Shown piece by piece: positions 27,781-37,815 of a DNA stretch of 64,000 bases. This DNA comes from Enterovibrio norvegicus FF-33 (GTDB lineage: Bacteria > Pseudomonadota > Gammaproteobacteria > Enterobacterales > Vibrionaceae). The stretch's first letter is position 1, and every line of letters begins with the position of its first letter. The notes under the pieces are model-generated. The model saw only the letters and a list, made by a program, of their open reading frames with translations, was not told the DNA's origin and searched no databases. Both the position numbers and the translations under genes were made by a program. The DNA lies in NCBI RefSeq assembly GCF_000286835.2, contig NZ_AJYD02000038.1:1742453-1806452 (forward strand), in the 5' to 3' direction.

Positions 27781-28482
27781 CTACCAACGACACGTTTGAC
27801 GCATTGGGCCAATCGTCTCTTTAAGTTCAGCCGTATCGAACGTCAAATTGCCAATTTCATCCAAATCAGAACGCACAACAGCACGAGGGCCTGACATCAA
27901 CGCTTTCATGACATCAATCGCAGGCAGGCCTCGACCCGCTCGCATGATGCTCCCCGAGTCATCGCTGAGCCAACGCTGGGTAAATCCAGAATTTGCTGAT
28001 GTCGTTACCAAGGCTTTTCCTGCCGCCGTTACTTCAGGTAGTACTAATTCCACACGGCTGATGCTATCGATGCAACTGAACATCAAAATGGGCATATCAG
28101 CGGTTTTTTGACCGCGATCCGGTAAAGCCGTCGCCGTCATCCACATACCCGCTTTCGGTTCTTTTGAATTGACATAGCGAAGGACAAATCCAGTGCTATC
28201 GTCATCACGCTGACTCTCGCTGGTTGTAGCTCGTAGCCACGCTTCAGGCTTCAACGCTTTGAACGTTGTTTCCGGCACTTTCATCAACGGGGTATCAAAC
28301 ACATTGTCAAAACAAGCTAGCCGGTCCAACCGGCCAACAATGTCGACACACACTTTTGCCTGCTCAAGAACATCCGTGACTTGAGGTTCACCCGTGTCGT
28401 GCTCATTGGCTAACACCGAAAACGGTGAAAGCAAACAAGTGAGCAGTAAGCAGCCCATGGGGAAGTGAATGGCTCGACGCAT
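27781..28482 (-). CDS. tagO: T6SS-associated protein TagO (VasI-like)
   Basis: The likely start is ATG 28482, giving 233 residues and a clean signal peptide (FPMGCLLLTCLLSPFSVLA) directly after the VasH stop; a GGAG ribosome-binding site lies upstream. The mature part starts with a VCVDIVGRLDRLACFDNVF segment (two cysteines in a short helix), typical of the VasI/TagO family in Vibrio and Aeromonas T6SS clusters, and ends with a strand-rich domain. It corresponds to VCA0118. The role is not established. A periplasmic accessory function is expected from the signal peptide and from its place between the regulator gene and tssA. Confidence 0.85.
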   Translation of the reverse strand: MRRAIHFPMGCLLLTCLLSPFSVLANEHDTGEPQVTDVLEQAKVCVDIVGRLDRLACFDNVFDTPLMKVPETTFKALKPEAWLRATTSESQRDDDSTGFVLRYVNSKEPKAGMWMTATALPDRGQKTADMPILMFSCIDSISRVELVLPEVTAAGKALVTTSANSGFTQRWLSDDSGSIMRAGRGLPAIDVMKALMSGPRAVVRSDLDEIGNLTFDTAELKETIGPMRQTCRW

Positions 28483-28484
28483 GG

Positions 28485-30035
28485 TTAACTTATCTCCATT
28501 TTCAAGCATTTATGGGCCAAGGTCCTTTTTGGCAATCCAAGGCTTTCTGCGGCTTTGGTTCGGTCGCCATCAAAACTAGTGAGGCGTGAGCGAATAACAC
28601 TGATTTCAAAGTGTTGAACCGCCAATTTAAGGTCATCAATATTCGTGATATCAACGCCGATATAACTGTCCGTTTCGACTTCGTCATTGCTGGCTAACAT
28701 TGGGCTACGTTGCTGAAATACACGCCCGCTAAAGCTATCGGCTGATATTTCTTCACCGTTCACTGTTATCGCGCAGGCATATTCCACCAAATTACGAAGC
28801 TCTCGCACATTACCGGGAAAGTCATGACGATTAAGCAGATCAAGCGCGGCATAACGCATACCCACAATGTCTACATTCGCCATCTCGTTATAGGTATGAA
28901 TAAAGTGGCGACAAAGCTCTGGAATATCGTCTTTACGCTCAACCAACGCAGGGACAAAAATAGGGAATTGATTGAGGCGATAAAATAGGTCTCGACGAAA
29001 TTCGTCGTTTTCTGTCTTCTGCTGCATCGCAACGTGTGTGGCAGCAACAAGGCGAAAATCCACCTCCACCTCTTTGGACCCGCCTACTGGGCGATAGCTG
29101 CGTGATTCCAAAACTCGCAGCAATTTTGCTTGCAAGGTCAACGGCATATCGCCAATTTCATCAAGAAACAGCGTGCCACCGTCCGCATCAGCAATCAGGC
29201 CAGTTTTGTTACGGTCAGCGCCCGAGAACGCGCCTTTTTGGTGACCAAACAACTCGCTTTCCAGCAAATTTTCTGGAATGGCGGCACAATTGATAGCAAC
29301 GAAAGGTTTGCCTTTGCGATCCGACAATTCGTGCACGGCGCGAGCCACTAGCTCTTTACCTGTTCCCGTTTCACCGCAAATAAGGACGTTCAGCGACGAC
29401 TGTGCGGCTGTCACAACCTTGTTTCGCATTTCTTCCATTGGCTGACTTTCGCCAATCAGGACACGTTTAAGTTCAAAGGCTTTCTCGCGCTGTTTTTCAT
29501 CACGTCGAATGGCGGCAATCGACGAACTCAGTGCGTAAATTTGGCGATGTTCATCACCAAGGTCCGTAATCATCTGGCATTGGTTAATAAATATTTCACA
29601 GATACGCGCCCATTGAGGATCGGCCAACAAACTGCTCAATATTGTCGCAGGACCCGTCATGACCAACAGCGCGTTAATGCGCTTCACTCCAGGCGGTAAC
29701 GGCATAACCAACACACTTTCCCCGCGACTTCTGTGCGACATTAGATCGACAAATGTGCGGTTTTCTAACCAGTAATTCAGCTTTGACGGATCAAGTAACA
29801 TTGCAGACGCAGATTGAAAGACGTGGGCGAAGGGATGCGAAAAATCATCCACTTCCCACTGATAACGGCTTTCGTTTTCTTGCACACAGAGCTTTCTTCC
29901 CTGTTCACAAGGAAACATGACCCATACATGTGAAACACCCAACGCGGCCTCCACCTGCTGCGAGAAAGTGGCCGTAAGCTGGCCTTTTTCCCGCATCGTG
30001 GTAATGGACGCTGCGATGGAAAGCCAATCAACCAT
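28485..30035 (-). CDS. vasH: Sigma-54-dependent T6SS transcription activator VasH
   Basis: This 516-residue bacterial enhancer-binding protein has an N-terminal GAF-like sensory region (about 1-170) and a sigma-54 AAA+ domain with Walker A GETGTGKE at residues 221-228, the sigma-54 contact loop GAFSGAD at 268-274 and Walker [11 protein letters not shown]. The C-terminal Fis-type helix-turn-helix ends [19 protein letters not shown]. VasH in V. cholerae activates hcp operons and other T6SS genes with RpoN. All catalytic elements are intact here, so sigma-54 control is expected for target promoters; one candidate lies before the PAAR gene. It follows clpV after 3 bases. Confidence 0.95.
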   Translation of the reverse strand: MVDWLSIAASITTMREKGQLTATFSQQVEAALGVSHVWVMFPCEQGRKLCVQENESRYQWEVDDFSHPFAHVFQSASAMLLDPSKLNYWLENRTFVDLMSHRSRGESVLVMPLPPGVKRINALLVMTGPATILSSLLADPQWARICEIFINQCQMITDLGDEHRQIYALSSSIAAIRRDEKQREKAFELKRVLIGESQPMEEMRNKVVTAAQSSLNVLICGETGTGKELVARAVHELSDRKGKPFVAINCAAIPENLLESELFGHQKGAFSGADRNKTGLIADADGGTLFLDEIGDMPLTLQAKLLRVLESRSYRPVGGSKEVEVDFRLVAATHVAMQQKTENDEFRRDLFYRLNQFPIFVPALVERKDDIPELCRHFIHTYNEMANVDIVGMRYAALDLLNRHDFPGNVRELRNLVEYACAITVNGEEISADSFSGRVFQQRSPMLASNDEVETDSYIGVDITNIDDLKLAVQHFEISVIRSRLTSFDGDRTKAAESLGLPKRTLAHKCLKMEIS

Positions 30036-30038
30036 CGT

Positions 30039-32687
30039 CTAGATCACCTCGCTGACGAATTCACCGTCTTCAGCGGTTAAACGAACGCGTTGAACGGACT
30101 CACGGGCTGCAAGCTTATTAAGTAAAGCTAAAGAAACGGGTGGCAGCAGTTGGCCTTCAATGATGGCTTCAAGCATTCTCGCCCCATTTTCGGCGCGGGT
30201 TGCACGACGCTGAATTTCGCCGATCAAGGCATCATCGATATCCGTTTCTGCTTTATAGCGCTGCTCAAAGACTTTCACTAAACGCTGTAGCTTGCCTTTG
30301 ATAATGGCTTGCAAGGTATCGCCAGTCAGCGGCAGATACGGCACCACTTCCATTCGCGCCAGCAACGCCGGTTTAAAGAAGGCGGCCAATTCTGGGTAAA
30401 GTTGCTCTTCAAGCGCTTCGGGTTGTTCTGCAAAATCAACAATGGTCTGGTAACCCAAGTTGGAAGTCAGGAAGAACACGACGTTTTGACAATCAATTAC
30501 GCGCCCTTCGCCATCGGCTAATTCGCCTTTATCAAACGCTTGATAAAAAAGGTTAAGCACTTCTGGATGGGCTTTTTCCACTTCATCCAACAGCACAATC
30601 GAATACGGCATTTTACGGATAGCTTCGGTCAAGATGCCCCCTTCGCCATACCCGACATAACCAGGAGGTGAACCGATTAATCGAGACACCGTATGTTTCT
30701 CTTGGTATTCCGACATGTTGATTGTGGTGAGAAACTGTTTGCCGCCATATAGAAGCTCTGCCAGTTGCACGACGGTTTCTGTTTTACCGACGCCACTCGG
30801 GCCCACTAGCAAGAACGCACCTTTCGGGCGACCTGGACGACGCAGATCTGCACGCGCAGTCAGCAAATGGCGATGAATACATTTCAACGCCACATCTTGC
30901 CCTTTGATTTGTGCGCCTAGCAGATCGGGAAGATGGGTAATGCGGCTAAGTTCATCGGTATTCATTTGATCAACAGGTACGCCCGTCCAATCGCCGATGA
31001 CTTCTGCGACTTGCTGTGCGTCAACATGTGGATGAACCAAGCGTTCATTGTGCGGAATGGCTTCAAGTTCACGATAAAGTGCTTTGAGCGAGGTGCGGAT
31101 TTCTTCAATTTCGTCATCGCTCAGTGCAACTTCTGCTTCTTCTATTGAGGCTTCGTCCTGATCTTGCACTGTCACTGGCACCGCGAGAATTTGCTGACGC
31201 TTTTCTATGATTTCATGCACCAGCGTCTTTTGTGTTTGCCACGCTTCATTCAGGCTATCTTGCTCTTTATGATCGCGCACCTCATCGGCTTCCAAAGAAG
31301 CTAAGAGTTCGTTATCGACTTCATAGCCTAATTGCGCCTCACGAGTGATCATGTCAATTTGGCGCTGACGCTGAACCGTCTTGGTTTCGAGCTCAGCCAA
31401 ACGGCGCGGGGGAGAGCTTAAGTTAATCGCGATACGCGCACAGGCGGTATCCAGCACATCAATGGCTTTGTCTGGTAGTTGGCGACCCGACACATAGCGA
31501 TCCGAAAGTTCCGCAGCAGCAACCAAAGCATCATCACTGATCAATACTTTGTGGGCTTTCTCATACACACCATGTAAACCGCGCATAATGTCCACGGCTT
31601 GTGCGCTGGTTGGCTCATCAAGCTTCACCAGTTGGAAGCGACGACTCAGTGCAGGGTCTTTCTCGAAATATTTTTTGTACTCTTTCCATGTGGTCGCCGC
31701 GACCGTACGCAGCTCACCACGCGCTAGTGCAGGCTTTAGCAGGTTGGCAGCATCACCGCCTCCTTCCTGTGCACCTGCGCCAATCAAGGTATGCGCTTCA
31801 TCAATAAACAAAATGATTGGGATAGGAGAGGTTTTCACCTCGTCAATAATGGCTTTGAGGCGCTTTTCAAACTCGCCTTTTACAGAGGCACCCGCTTGTA
31901 GTAGACCCAAATCCAAGGACATGAGATCAATGCCGAGTAGCGATTCAGGTACATTGCCATCAACGATGCGCTGCGCTAACCCTTCAACAACGGCGCTTTT
32001 ACCCACACCTGCATCACCCACGACGATCGGGTTGTTTTTTCTGCGGCGACAAAGAATGTCGATCATCAGATTGATTTCGTCATCACGACACAGCACAGGG
32101 TCAAGTTCACCTTGCTTTGCCATGGCAGAGAAGTTGGTACAAAAACGCGCTAATGCGGTTTCAGCCTCGGCTGGAATGGGTGCACCACCCGATTTTGAGG
32201 ATGTCTTCACCGCTGTTTCCGATGATGATTCGGTAATACGTGCAAAGTGCTTTTTCACGGTTTCGCGGTTTACCGATTCCAGTTGACGGATCACATTGAA
32301 CGGCAAATAACGATCTGGGCGCATCAAGGCGGCAAGAAAAATAATGCCCGAGCGAATCTCAGTGTGCCCCATTTCAGTTGAACCAAGCATCCAAGCGTCT
32401 TGCAGCAATTCCACTAAAAGTGGCGAGAATGATGGCGTATTTTCCGGAGCAATCTCACGGCTCAAAGCATCACCCGTCAGCTGACGAATGTGGGTGTGAT
32501 CAACCTCAGCACTTTTCAACAAAATGCGCACATCAGAAAGCGGATTTTCCAGCAGGGTAAATAGCAGATGCTCAGTGGTTACTTCAGGGTTCTGTCGCTC
32601 AATGCTTAGCGCACCCGCTTGCTCCAGTGCCAATTTTGATTGCTGGTTAAGTTTGCCAATGAGCGTGTGAAGTTCAATTCGAATCAC
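30039..32687 (-). CDS. clpV: T6SS sheath-recycling ATPase ClpV/TssH
   Basis: This 882-residue Clp/Hsp100 ATPase starts with GTG 32687, preceded by AGGTGA. It has an N-terminal sheath-binding repeat domain (about 1-160) and two AAA+ modules: Walker A GDAGVGKS at 224-231 with LFIDEAHTLIGAGA, and Walker A GPSGVGKT at 629-636 with VLLDEVEKAHP. The middle domain is coiled-coil-like. An acidic insertion (DDEIEEIRTSLKAL region) lies before the second AAA module. ClpV extracts VipB from contracted sheath so that VipA/VipB can be reused. The segment GGGDAANLLKPALARGELR is the T6SS-type ClpV signature, which sets it apart from ClpB. Confidence 0.95.
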   Translation of the reverse strand: MIRIELHTLIGKLNQQSKLALEQAGALSIERQNPEVTTEHLLFTLLENPLSDVRILLKSAEVDHTHIRQLTGDALSREIAPENTPSFSPLLVELLQDAWMLGSTEMGHTEIRSGIIFLAALMRPDRYLPFNVIRQLESVNRETVKKHFARITESSSETAVKTSSKSGGAPIPAEAETALARFCTNFSAMAKQGELDPVLCRDDEINLMIDILCRRRKNNPIVVGDAGVGKSAVVEGLAQRIVDGNVPESLLGIDLMSLDLGLLQAGASVKGEFEKRLKAIIDEVKTSPIPIILFIDEAHTLIGAGAQEGGGDAANLLKPALARGELRTVAATTWKEYKKYFEKDPALSRRFQLVKLDEPTSAQAVDIMRGLHGVYEKAHKVLISDDALVAAAELSDRYVSGRQLPDKAIDVLDTACARIAINLSSPPRRLAELETKTVQRQRQIDMITREAQLGYEVDNELLASLEADEVRDHKEQDSLNEAWQTQKTLVHEIIEKRQQILAVPVTVQDQDEASIEEAEVALSDDEIEEIRTSLKALYRELEAIPHNERLVHPHVDAQQVAEVIGDWTGVPVDQMNTDELSRITHLPDLLGAQIKGQDVALKCIHRHLLTARADLRRPGRPKGAFLLVGPSGVGKTETVVQLAELLYGGKQFLTTINMSEYQEKHTVSRLIGSPPGYVGYGEGGILTEAIRKMPYSIVLLDEVEKAHPEVLNLFYQAFDKGELADGEGRVIDCQNVVFFLTSNLGYQTIVDFAEQPEALEEQLYPELAAFFKPALLARMEVVPYLPLTGDTLQAIIKGKLQRLVKVFEQRYKAETDIDDALIGEIQRRATRAENGARMLEAIIEGQLLPPVSLALLNKLAARESVQRVRLTAEDGEFVSEVI

Positions 32688-32698
32688 GGGTTCACCTG

Positions 32699-33490
32699 TT
32701 ATTGAAGAAGTTGACTAAGTTGTGCAAGTACGCCGGACGTTTTGCTGTTCAGTGCGAGCGAGTAACCGATAAATACCACGACCAATAACGTGGCAAAGCC
32801 CGCGAAAATCGTCCAAACCGGCATTTGCTTGCTTAAACGATATTTGGTTGAAACCACGTTGTCTGATGCACTGGTCAGTGACAGCGGTTCTTGATCATCC
32901 AATTGACGCAATAGCTGGTGCAGTTTGGTGATCACTTTTTCGTATTCTTCTCTGCCCTTTTCCATCACTTTGTAACGCCCTTCAAAGCCCAAAGTCAGGC
33001 ACAGAAAAATGAACTCTAAAAGCGGCTTATAGCGCGCAGGTTCACTTTCCAAACGAGACAGAATGGTGAACACTTTTTCGCCACCCCAGGTTTCGTTATG
33101 AAAACGGGTCAGCAAAGAATGTTCAGCCCAAACACTGTCTGCCCCCCAAGGGGTGCTCATGATGGCTTCGTCGACAAAAGAACAAAGTACGTAGCGATAC
33201 GCGAGGATCACGGCATGGTCATAATTCTTTTCCGTGAGCTCCACTTCGATGGCTTTAACTTCTTCCACTGCTTGTTTGTAAATAGCATCCACGTTGTGGC
33301 ATTCGGACAATTTTCGCACGCGCAGTGCCATACCCAGCAACGGCGTAGCGGCATCAATCAAGGGGTTGATATTGTCGCCACGCAGTTTGAACCAGTAGTC
33401 CTGATCGGCATCAATATTCGCCGCTTCATCGAACAGTAGATGGTCGTAATGACGTTCGCGATCAGGCGTATCTATATACATTTCAGCCAT
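32699..33490 (-). CDS. tssL: T6SS membrane-complex protein TssL (DotU-like)
   Basis: This 263-residue protein has a helical cytoplasmic DotU/TssL domain (about 25-215: DAATPLLGMALRVR, YVLCSFVDEAIMSTPWG, LEFIFLCLTLGFEGRYKV). One membrane helix lies near the C-terminus at about 228-248 (PVWTIFAGFATLLVVVFIG). There is no C-terminal peptidoglycan-binding OmpA domain, so it is the short Vibrio-type TssL, anchored by the helix alone. TssL joins TssM and TssJ in the trans-envelope complex and contacts the baseplate through TssK and TssE. It lies between tssK (gap 3) and clpV (gap 11) and corresponds to VCA0115. Confidence 0.93.
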   Translation of the reverse strand: MAEMYIDTPDRERHYDHLLFDEAANIDADQDYWFKLRGDNINPLIDAATPLLGMALRVRKLSECHNVDAIYKQAVEEVKAIEVELTEKNYDHAVILAYRYVLCSFVDEAIMSTPWGADSVWAEHSLLTRFHNETWGGEKVFTILSRLESEPARYKPLLEFIFLCLTLGFEGRYKVMEKGREEYEKVITKLHQLLRQLDDQEPLSLTSASDNVVSTKYRLSKQMPVWTIFAGFATLLVVVFIGYSLALNSKTSGVLAQLSQLLQ

Positions 33491-33493
33491 GAC

Positions 33494-34828
33494 TTAGCTC
33501 CTTATTGCCCAGAACTGCAGGTCAATATCTGGGAAGTTTCCTGCAACATGGAAAGCGAATCCGCTAGCGTTGTTCAACATGGCCCAAGCCGCGCTGGTTT
33601 TGTCCAATTGGTAATAGGTATAACCGGCGTGATAAGGCAATTGACGCGGAGCAACAGGCAACGGCGAGATCGGAATGCCGGGCAGTTGAAGCGAAATAAG
33701 CTCGCGGATTTTCTCCACCGAGGCCACCTTGGTTTGTTGTACAAACAGCTTGCGAAGCTCTTCCATCGGCATCCGTGCACGCACTGCCAAAATGAAGTCG
33801 GCATCACGAACCAGCGAAGGATCTTGAAGCGGTGCAACCATGAGGCCGTATTTGCGCTGATGCAGCTGAATAGACACGGCTCTCGGTTCGAGAACAATGC
33901 TCAGTGATTGGCGTAAACGGGTCATGACCGGACGGAATGATGACACCGGCATATCATGCTGATAGCTGCCGAACTCTGGCGCCATGCGGCTTTCATCCGT
34001 AAAGGTCGCCAACTCACCACACATGGATGATAACGCTTCGTAAAGACGCTCTGGATGCAGGCTACGTAAACGAGAAAGATGCTGAAGCTGCGGTTGCATT
34101 CGGTTGAGTGATTGCAACAACATGAAGTCAGACACGTCTGCCACACCACCTTGGCTAGGTGCACCGATACGTTGAGAAATGTTCTTGGCGCGCTCGCGCA
34201 TTAGGCCTGCCATTTCACCGATAAAACGGTGCAACGCAGAAACCGCACTGACATTGATATGGCAAGGAAGAAAAGTCTCGTCCAACAACACGCTGCCATC
34301 GGGTCGCTTTTCTAGAATCCGGGCGATAGCGATTGATGCATACGCACTGCGATCTTCTTTCTCAAGCATTAATCTCAGGCTGACAGGGCTGACATCAATC
34401 GGCGCCATGTCGCCTTGATAGGTGTGGATATCTCGCACCTCTTGGCTCGTAGACACATAACGCCCAGAGCCCGCACCTTCCGGCCACGAAACTTCAGTGA
34501 TCGCATCGCTTCGCAGTGGGATCGCCAAATAGACAATCTGGTTCGCCAATGAACTGTCGGCCACTTCTAGCGCTTCAGGTTGAATGTCTTCTTGAGGAAT
34601 TCGGAACACGGTACCATCGGGCATAATGCCTGATGCACTGTCTAACGCGATGCGCCCAAAACTTAAGTATTCGGCGTTTAACGTCATTTCCGAAATGCCG
34701 TAAAGATAGCGACTGACCGCCGAAATCCTTTCGTCCAGCACATATTCAATATTGCGTTGTTGCTGCTGAAAATGCTGAGGCTTAATAAACAGCCCTTCGT
34801 TCCATACAACACGGTTTCTCGCTGACAT
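33494..34828 (-). CDS. tssK: T6SS baseplate protein TssK
   Basis: This 444-residue TssK has the family opening VVWNEGLFIKPQHFQQQQR and the segment RIALDSASGIMPDGTVF. The first domain resembles the shoulder domain of siphophage receptor-binding proteins. The C-terminal head domain (LISLQLPGIPISPLPVAPRQLPYHAGYTYYQL) contacts TssL and TssM. TssK trimers connect the TssEFG wedge to the membrane complex. It starts 2 bases after the tssJ stop. Length and order match VCA0114. I see nothing unusual in the sequence. Confidence 0.95.
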   Translation of the reverse strand: MSARNRVVWNEGLFIKPQHFQQQQRNIEYVLDERISAVSRYLYGISEMTLNAEYLSFGRIALDSASGIMPDGTVFRIPQEDIQPEALEVADSSLANQIVYLAIPLRSDAITEVSWPEGAGSGRYVSTSQEVRDIHTYQGDMAPIDVSPVSLRLMLEKEDRSAYASIAIARILEKRPDGSVLLDETFLPCHINVSAVSALHRFIGEMAGLMRERAKNISQRIGAPSQGGVADVSDFMLLQSLNRMQPQLQHLSRLRSLHPERLYEALSSMCGELATFTDESRMAPEFGSYQHDMPVSSFRPVMTRLRQSLSIVLEPRAVSIQLHQRKYGLMVAPLQDPSLVRDADFILAVRARMPMEELRKLFVQQTKVASVEKIRELISLQLPGIPISPLPVAPRQLPYHAGYTYYQLDKTSAAWAMLNNASGFAFHVAGNFPDIDLQFWAIRS

Positions 34829-34830
34829 CT

Positions 34831-35298
34831 TTATTCCACTTTATCGAGTATGACTTCGTTCTTGTCGATGTAGATAAGCAAGTGATACTTCCTGCCTACT
34901 GGGATGATTTTGATCACTTTCTTCCATTCGCTGACATCTGGGTCGGAAAACCGCACCATGGTTGATATGTAGCGAGTGTCTTCTTCAATCTCAAACTCAT
35001 CGATGAACTTAAATTGCCCCGGAACCAGCGAGTAGTCTCGATGGTCGATATAGTTGCTTTTAAGCGCGGTTTTAGCTTCATCAGCCAACTGCTCATAACC
35101 CGACGACAAAAACATCGAGTCATCTTCTAGCTCAAACACCTGCACTTCTACAGGCGTTGCATCGCCACTGATATTGGGGTTTACGTTCCCAGTCGCCACC
35201 AAGCTATATGTCACTGTGGTGGGCTGATCTTGGGGTAGATCTGATCCCGCGCAACCAGCTAGTTGCAATAGGAGCAGACATGCAATCAGACGTAACAT
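34831..35298 (-). CDS. tssJ: T6SS outer-membrane lipoprotein TssJ (VasD)
   Basis: The likely start is ATG 35298 (AGGAGG about 9 bases upstream), giving 155 residues. Signal peptide MLRLIACLLLLQLAGC carries lipobox LAGC. The mature part is a beta-sandwich of transthyretin type, with the strand VTYSLVATGNVNPNISGDATPVEVQVFEL, then SGYEQLADE and the C-terminal YHLLIYIDKNEVIL. TssJ sits in the outer membrane and holds the periplasmic part of TssM. The loop between the first strands (about residues 40-50) is the usual TssM contact. It follows the FHA gene after 4 bases, and its stop is 2 bases from tssK. It corresponds to VCA0113. Confidence 0.93.
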   Translation of the reverse strand: MLRLIACLLLLQLAGCAGSDLPQDQPTTVTYSLVATGNVNPNISGDATPVEVQVFELEDDSMFLSSGYEQLADEAKTALKSNYIDHRDYSLVPGQFKFIDEFEIEEDTRYISTMVRFSDPDVSEWKKVIKIIPVGRKYHLLIYIDKNEVILDKVE

Positions 35299-35302
35299 CA
35301 CG

Positions 35303-36763
35303 TTAGACCTCCTGCTGCTTCTCTCGAAGTTTGCGGTCATAGGCTTGATCGAATACTTCCCAAAAAAGCTTCTCGAACCCTTTTTGCCTGTCCGAGGTCA
35401 GTTCGTTGTAGTAACTCTTGTACATGTTCCATGCATACGCATCCGCAGACTCGGGCGTCACTTGACCAGGACGGCGATACGCGTTAAATCGACGCATAAG
35501 CACTTCAGGTGAAAATGCACGCAGAATTTGGCCGAGCGCCTCAACGGTGGCAATCTGCACCGCTTCGTTGTGGTGACCCACATTGGTTAAACTTTCGCTG
35601 ATGGCCGACGGTGCAGACAAATGCACAGCGCTGCGATCGCGGTCGAACATGGTGTCCACCGTATCTTCATAAGACAGCCCCAAACGCAATGGGTTATCTT
35701 CAATGGGCTGGAGGTTTTTGCTCATCATGCCGTAACGGCTTTCTTGCACTTGACCATGCAGGTCTAACAAACCACGAATGGCAGATTGAAGCGATGCGCC
35801 AAGCTCTTCTGACAAGGCTTGCATCTCTGCCATGTTGTTGGTGTTACCTGCTTGCGTGCCTAGGCCACGCATCAGAGGGCCAACCACTAAGTGGTTGGTG
35901 TCATCCGGCGATATACCTTCACCGTATTCACCGCTGGAATAACCAGTAAACGCTTGTTCGCTATAAACGTTGTCGGTAGCATCCTGCTTTGCGTAGTCTC
36001 GCCCGACTTCTCGTTCTAGGCGCTCAAGAGTTTTGTCATCCATAAGGGAATCCTCGTTGGTTAAAGTCTTTTTCAGGGTTATTGCTGAACTCATTTCGTA
36101 TTCGCTGTCGGCATGGACGGTCTTTTCGCTGCCATGCCATTCCGTGTCCCGCGCCAGCAAATAGTCTTCACGTTCTTGATTCGCTGTCGGCTTTTCTTTC
36201 TGATCGCTCAAAGGGTCAATCCCAGCGTCATTGGCTATCTGTATGGCGTCCAATGCTGCAAGCGGATCGTCAACCACGTCATCTTCACCCATGTCGCCAT
36301 CTGTATCTTTGGCATCGGAGCCAATGTCTTCGGCACGATGTTGATGAAGAAACACGTTCTCCAAACCATGCTGACCCGTGGTGATTCCTTCACCCGCTTT
36401 GGTCAGGTGAATACGTATTTGATAGGGACCAATCAACACCATGTCGTTGTCGTTTAAACGCGCCGACTTTCCCGCGCCAACAGGTATGGTTGCGCCATTC
36501 ATGTAGCTCGCACCACGCACATCAAGCAGACACAGCTTGCCGTCCGTTTCGACAATCTCCGCGTGGTGTGAAAATACCCGCCCTTCACGGTCTCGAAGGT
36601 GCCAATCATCCGCAGGGCTTGCGCCCATCGACCCGCCAGCTTGTGAAAACGTGTGTGTGGCCGACAAACCTGCTTCAAGATGTTGCGTATTGGTCACGAC
36701 CAACGTCGCCTGCTGTGCGGGCTCTGGGCGTTCAATTTCACTGTCGGAATACTGTTGTGACAT
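35303..36763 (-). CDS. T6SS FHA-domain scaffold protein (Fha/TagH)
   Basis: The likely start is ATG 36763, with GAGGGACC just upstream and 8 bases after the tssG stop, giving 486 residues. The FHA domain occupies about residues 35-135 (WHLRDREGRVFSHHAEIVE, then DVRGASYMNGATIPV and the KSARLNDNDMVLIG strand). A long acidic linker and a C-terminal helical domain typical of VasC/ImpI follow. FHA proteins bind phosphothreonine peptides and control assembly in systems with a Ser/Thr kinase (PpkA). No kinase or phosphatase gene of that pair is in this cluster. It corresponds to VCA0112. Confidence 0.9.
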   Translation of the reverse strand: MSQQYSDSEIERPEPAQQATLVVTNTQHLEAGLSATHTFSQAGGSMGASPADDWHLRDREGRVFSHHAEIVETDGKLCLLDVRGASYMNGATIPVGAGKSARLNDNDMVLIGPYQIRIHLTKAGEGITTGQHGLENVFLHQHRAEDIGSDAKDTDGDMGEDDVVDDPLAALDAIQIANDAGIDPLSDQKEKPTANQEREDYLLARDTEWHGSEKTVHADSEYEMSSAITLKKTLTNEDSLMDDKTLERLEREVGRDYAKQDATDNVYSEQAFTGYSSGEYGEGISPDDTNHLVVGPLMRGLGTQAGNTNNMAEMQALSEELGASLQSAIRGLLDLHGQVQESRYGMMSKNLQPIEDNPLRLGLSYEDTVDTMFDRDRSAVHLSAPSAISESLTNVGHHNEAVQIATVEALGQILRAFSPEVLMRRFNAYRRPGQVTPESADAYAWNMYKSYYNELTSDRQKGFEKLFWEVFDQAYDRKLREKQQEV

Positions 36764-36771
36764 AGGTCCCT

Positions 36772-37815
36772 CTATTGCCTGATTTGGATACGCACAATGC
36801 GGGGCTTGTCCGCCACGCCCGTAAACGATGACCAACCCAGTGATGCAGGTTTGGCGTGATTTAATTGCATGGGTGGCGCTTCATCTGGCTTAATACCGAG
36901 TTCTAAGTCGAATGCCATCTGCTCACGCAAAACAAATTCAACTAAGGTGATCAGCGGCAGATATTCTTTACCTGATGGCAAAAAATCACGAAACCGTGCT
37001 TGGGTTAAGCCGTTAATACAAATAACGAATTTCCCGCTTCTGTCTCCGACTTTACTGCCAATGACCGAATCCACACCGATGGAGGCATTCGCCGCCCCTA
37101 AGCGCATTTTTTGATCTTCTGGGATATCAACATGGCGCAATTCCCATTGGCGAATCGAGACATCTTCAAGATCAAAGCAGTGGGAAATAATCCCAGACAC
37201 CACTTGAGGCGATCGGCTTCTTCCTGCCAATACACCGGCATAAGAAAGCATCTTGCACCAGTTGATCGGCGTGTCGCCGCGAAGGTTCTCATCGGCCAAA
37301 CCTACTAACGCAAAGAGTTGCGCTGAGAAGCCATCGGAGGCGTCTTCACGAAAGCGAATGTAATAACGGTACTTTCGCCAAATCTGATAAATAAGCGTCA
37401 ACAAACGGTGATTAAAGAAATCCAAAAACGGCTTTCTTAGTCCTGTTTCTTCGCTTTCTGTCAGGATGTCTTCAAGGAAAAAACCTGGAAGCGGAGATTG
37501 CGCGCCACTCATACCAAAAAACGTCGTTTCAAGGCGCAGGCGACCACCCGCAACGGCGTCAAGTGCCGTGACATCGCTCGCCGCAAAACCCAACCCGGGG
37601 TTGGCACCAAAGAGCAGTTTGCTTGATGTTGATGCTTCGTCTTCTGGGTCAAGATCGCTGATGTTATGCAGCAGCTCGACCAACTGATAAAAGTTATAAC
37701 CACGGACATTTTTGGGCAGCATGCCTGCGTCATTGTCGCTCCCCATCCCGTCAGGCACATCGGGAGCAACGGAAGTCGCTAGATCAGCGGCTGTTGACCG
37801 TTCTGTAGTCCCCAT
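36772..37815 (-). CDS. tssG: T6SS baseplate protein TssG
   Basis: This 347-residue TssG has an unusually polar N-terminal extension of about 40 residues before the family start GYNFYQLVELLHNI. The core segments FGANPGLGFAASDV, LSGAQSPLPGFF-like FFGMSGAQSPLPGFFLED, FFNHRLLTLIYQIWRKY and the C-terminal LGWSSFT are typical. TssG with two TssF copies and TssE makes the baseplate wedge. Its start lies inside the 3' end of tssF (37-base overlap), a tight coupling also seen in other Vibrio clusters. The protein matches VCA0111 in order. The N-terminal extension could be the result of an upstream start; an internal ATG near GMGSDND would shorten it. Confidence 0.92.
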   Translation of the reverse strand: MGTTERSTAADLATSVAPDVPDGMGSDNDAGMLPKNVRGYNFYQLVELLHNISDLDPEDEASTSSKLLFGANPGLGFAASDVTALDAVAGGRLRLETTFFGMSGAQSPLPGFFLEDILTESEETGLRKPFLDFFNHRLLTLIYQIWRKYRYYIRFREDASDGFSAQLFALVGLADENLRGDTPINWCKMLSYAGVLAGRSRSPQVVSGIISHCFDLEDVSIRQWELRHVDIPEDQKMRLGAANASIGVDSVIGSKVGDRSGKFVICINGLTQARFRDFLPSGKEYLPLITLVEFVLREQMAFDLELGIKPDEAPPMQLNHAKPASLGWSSFTGVADKPRIVRIQIRQ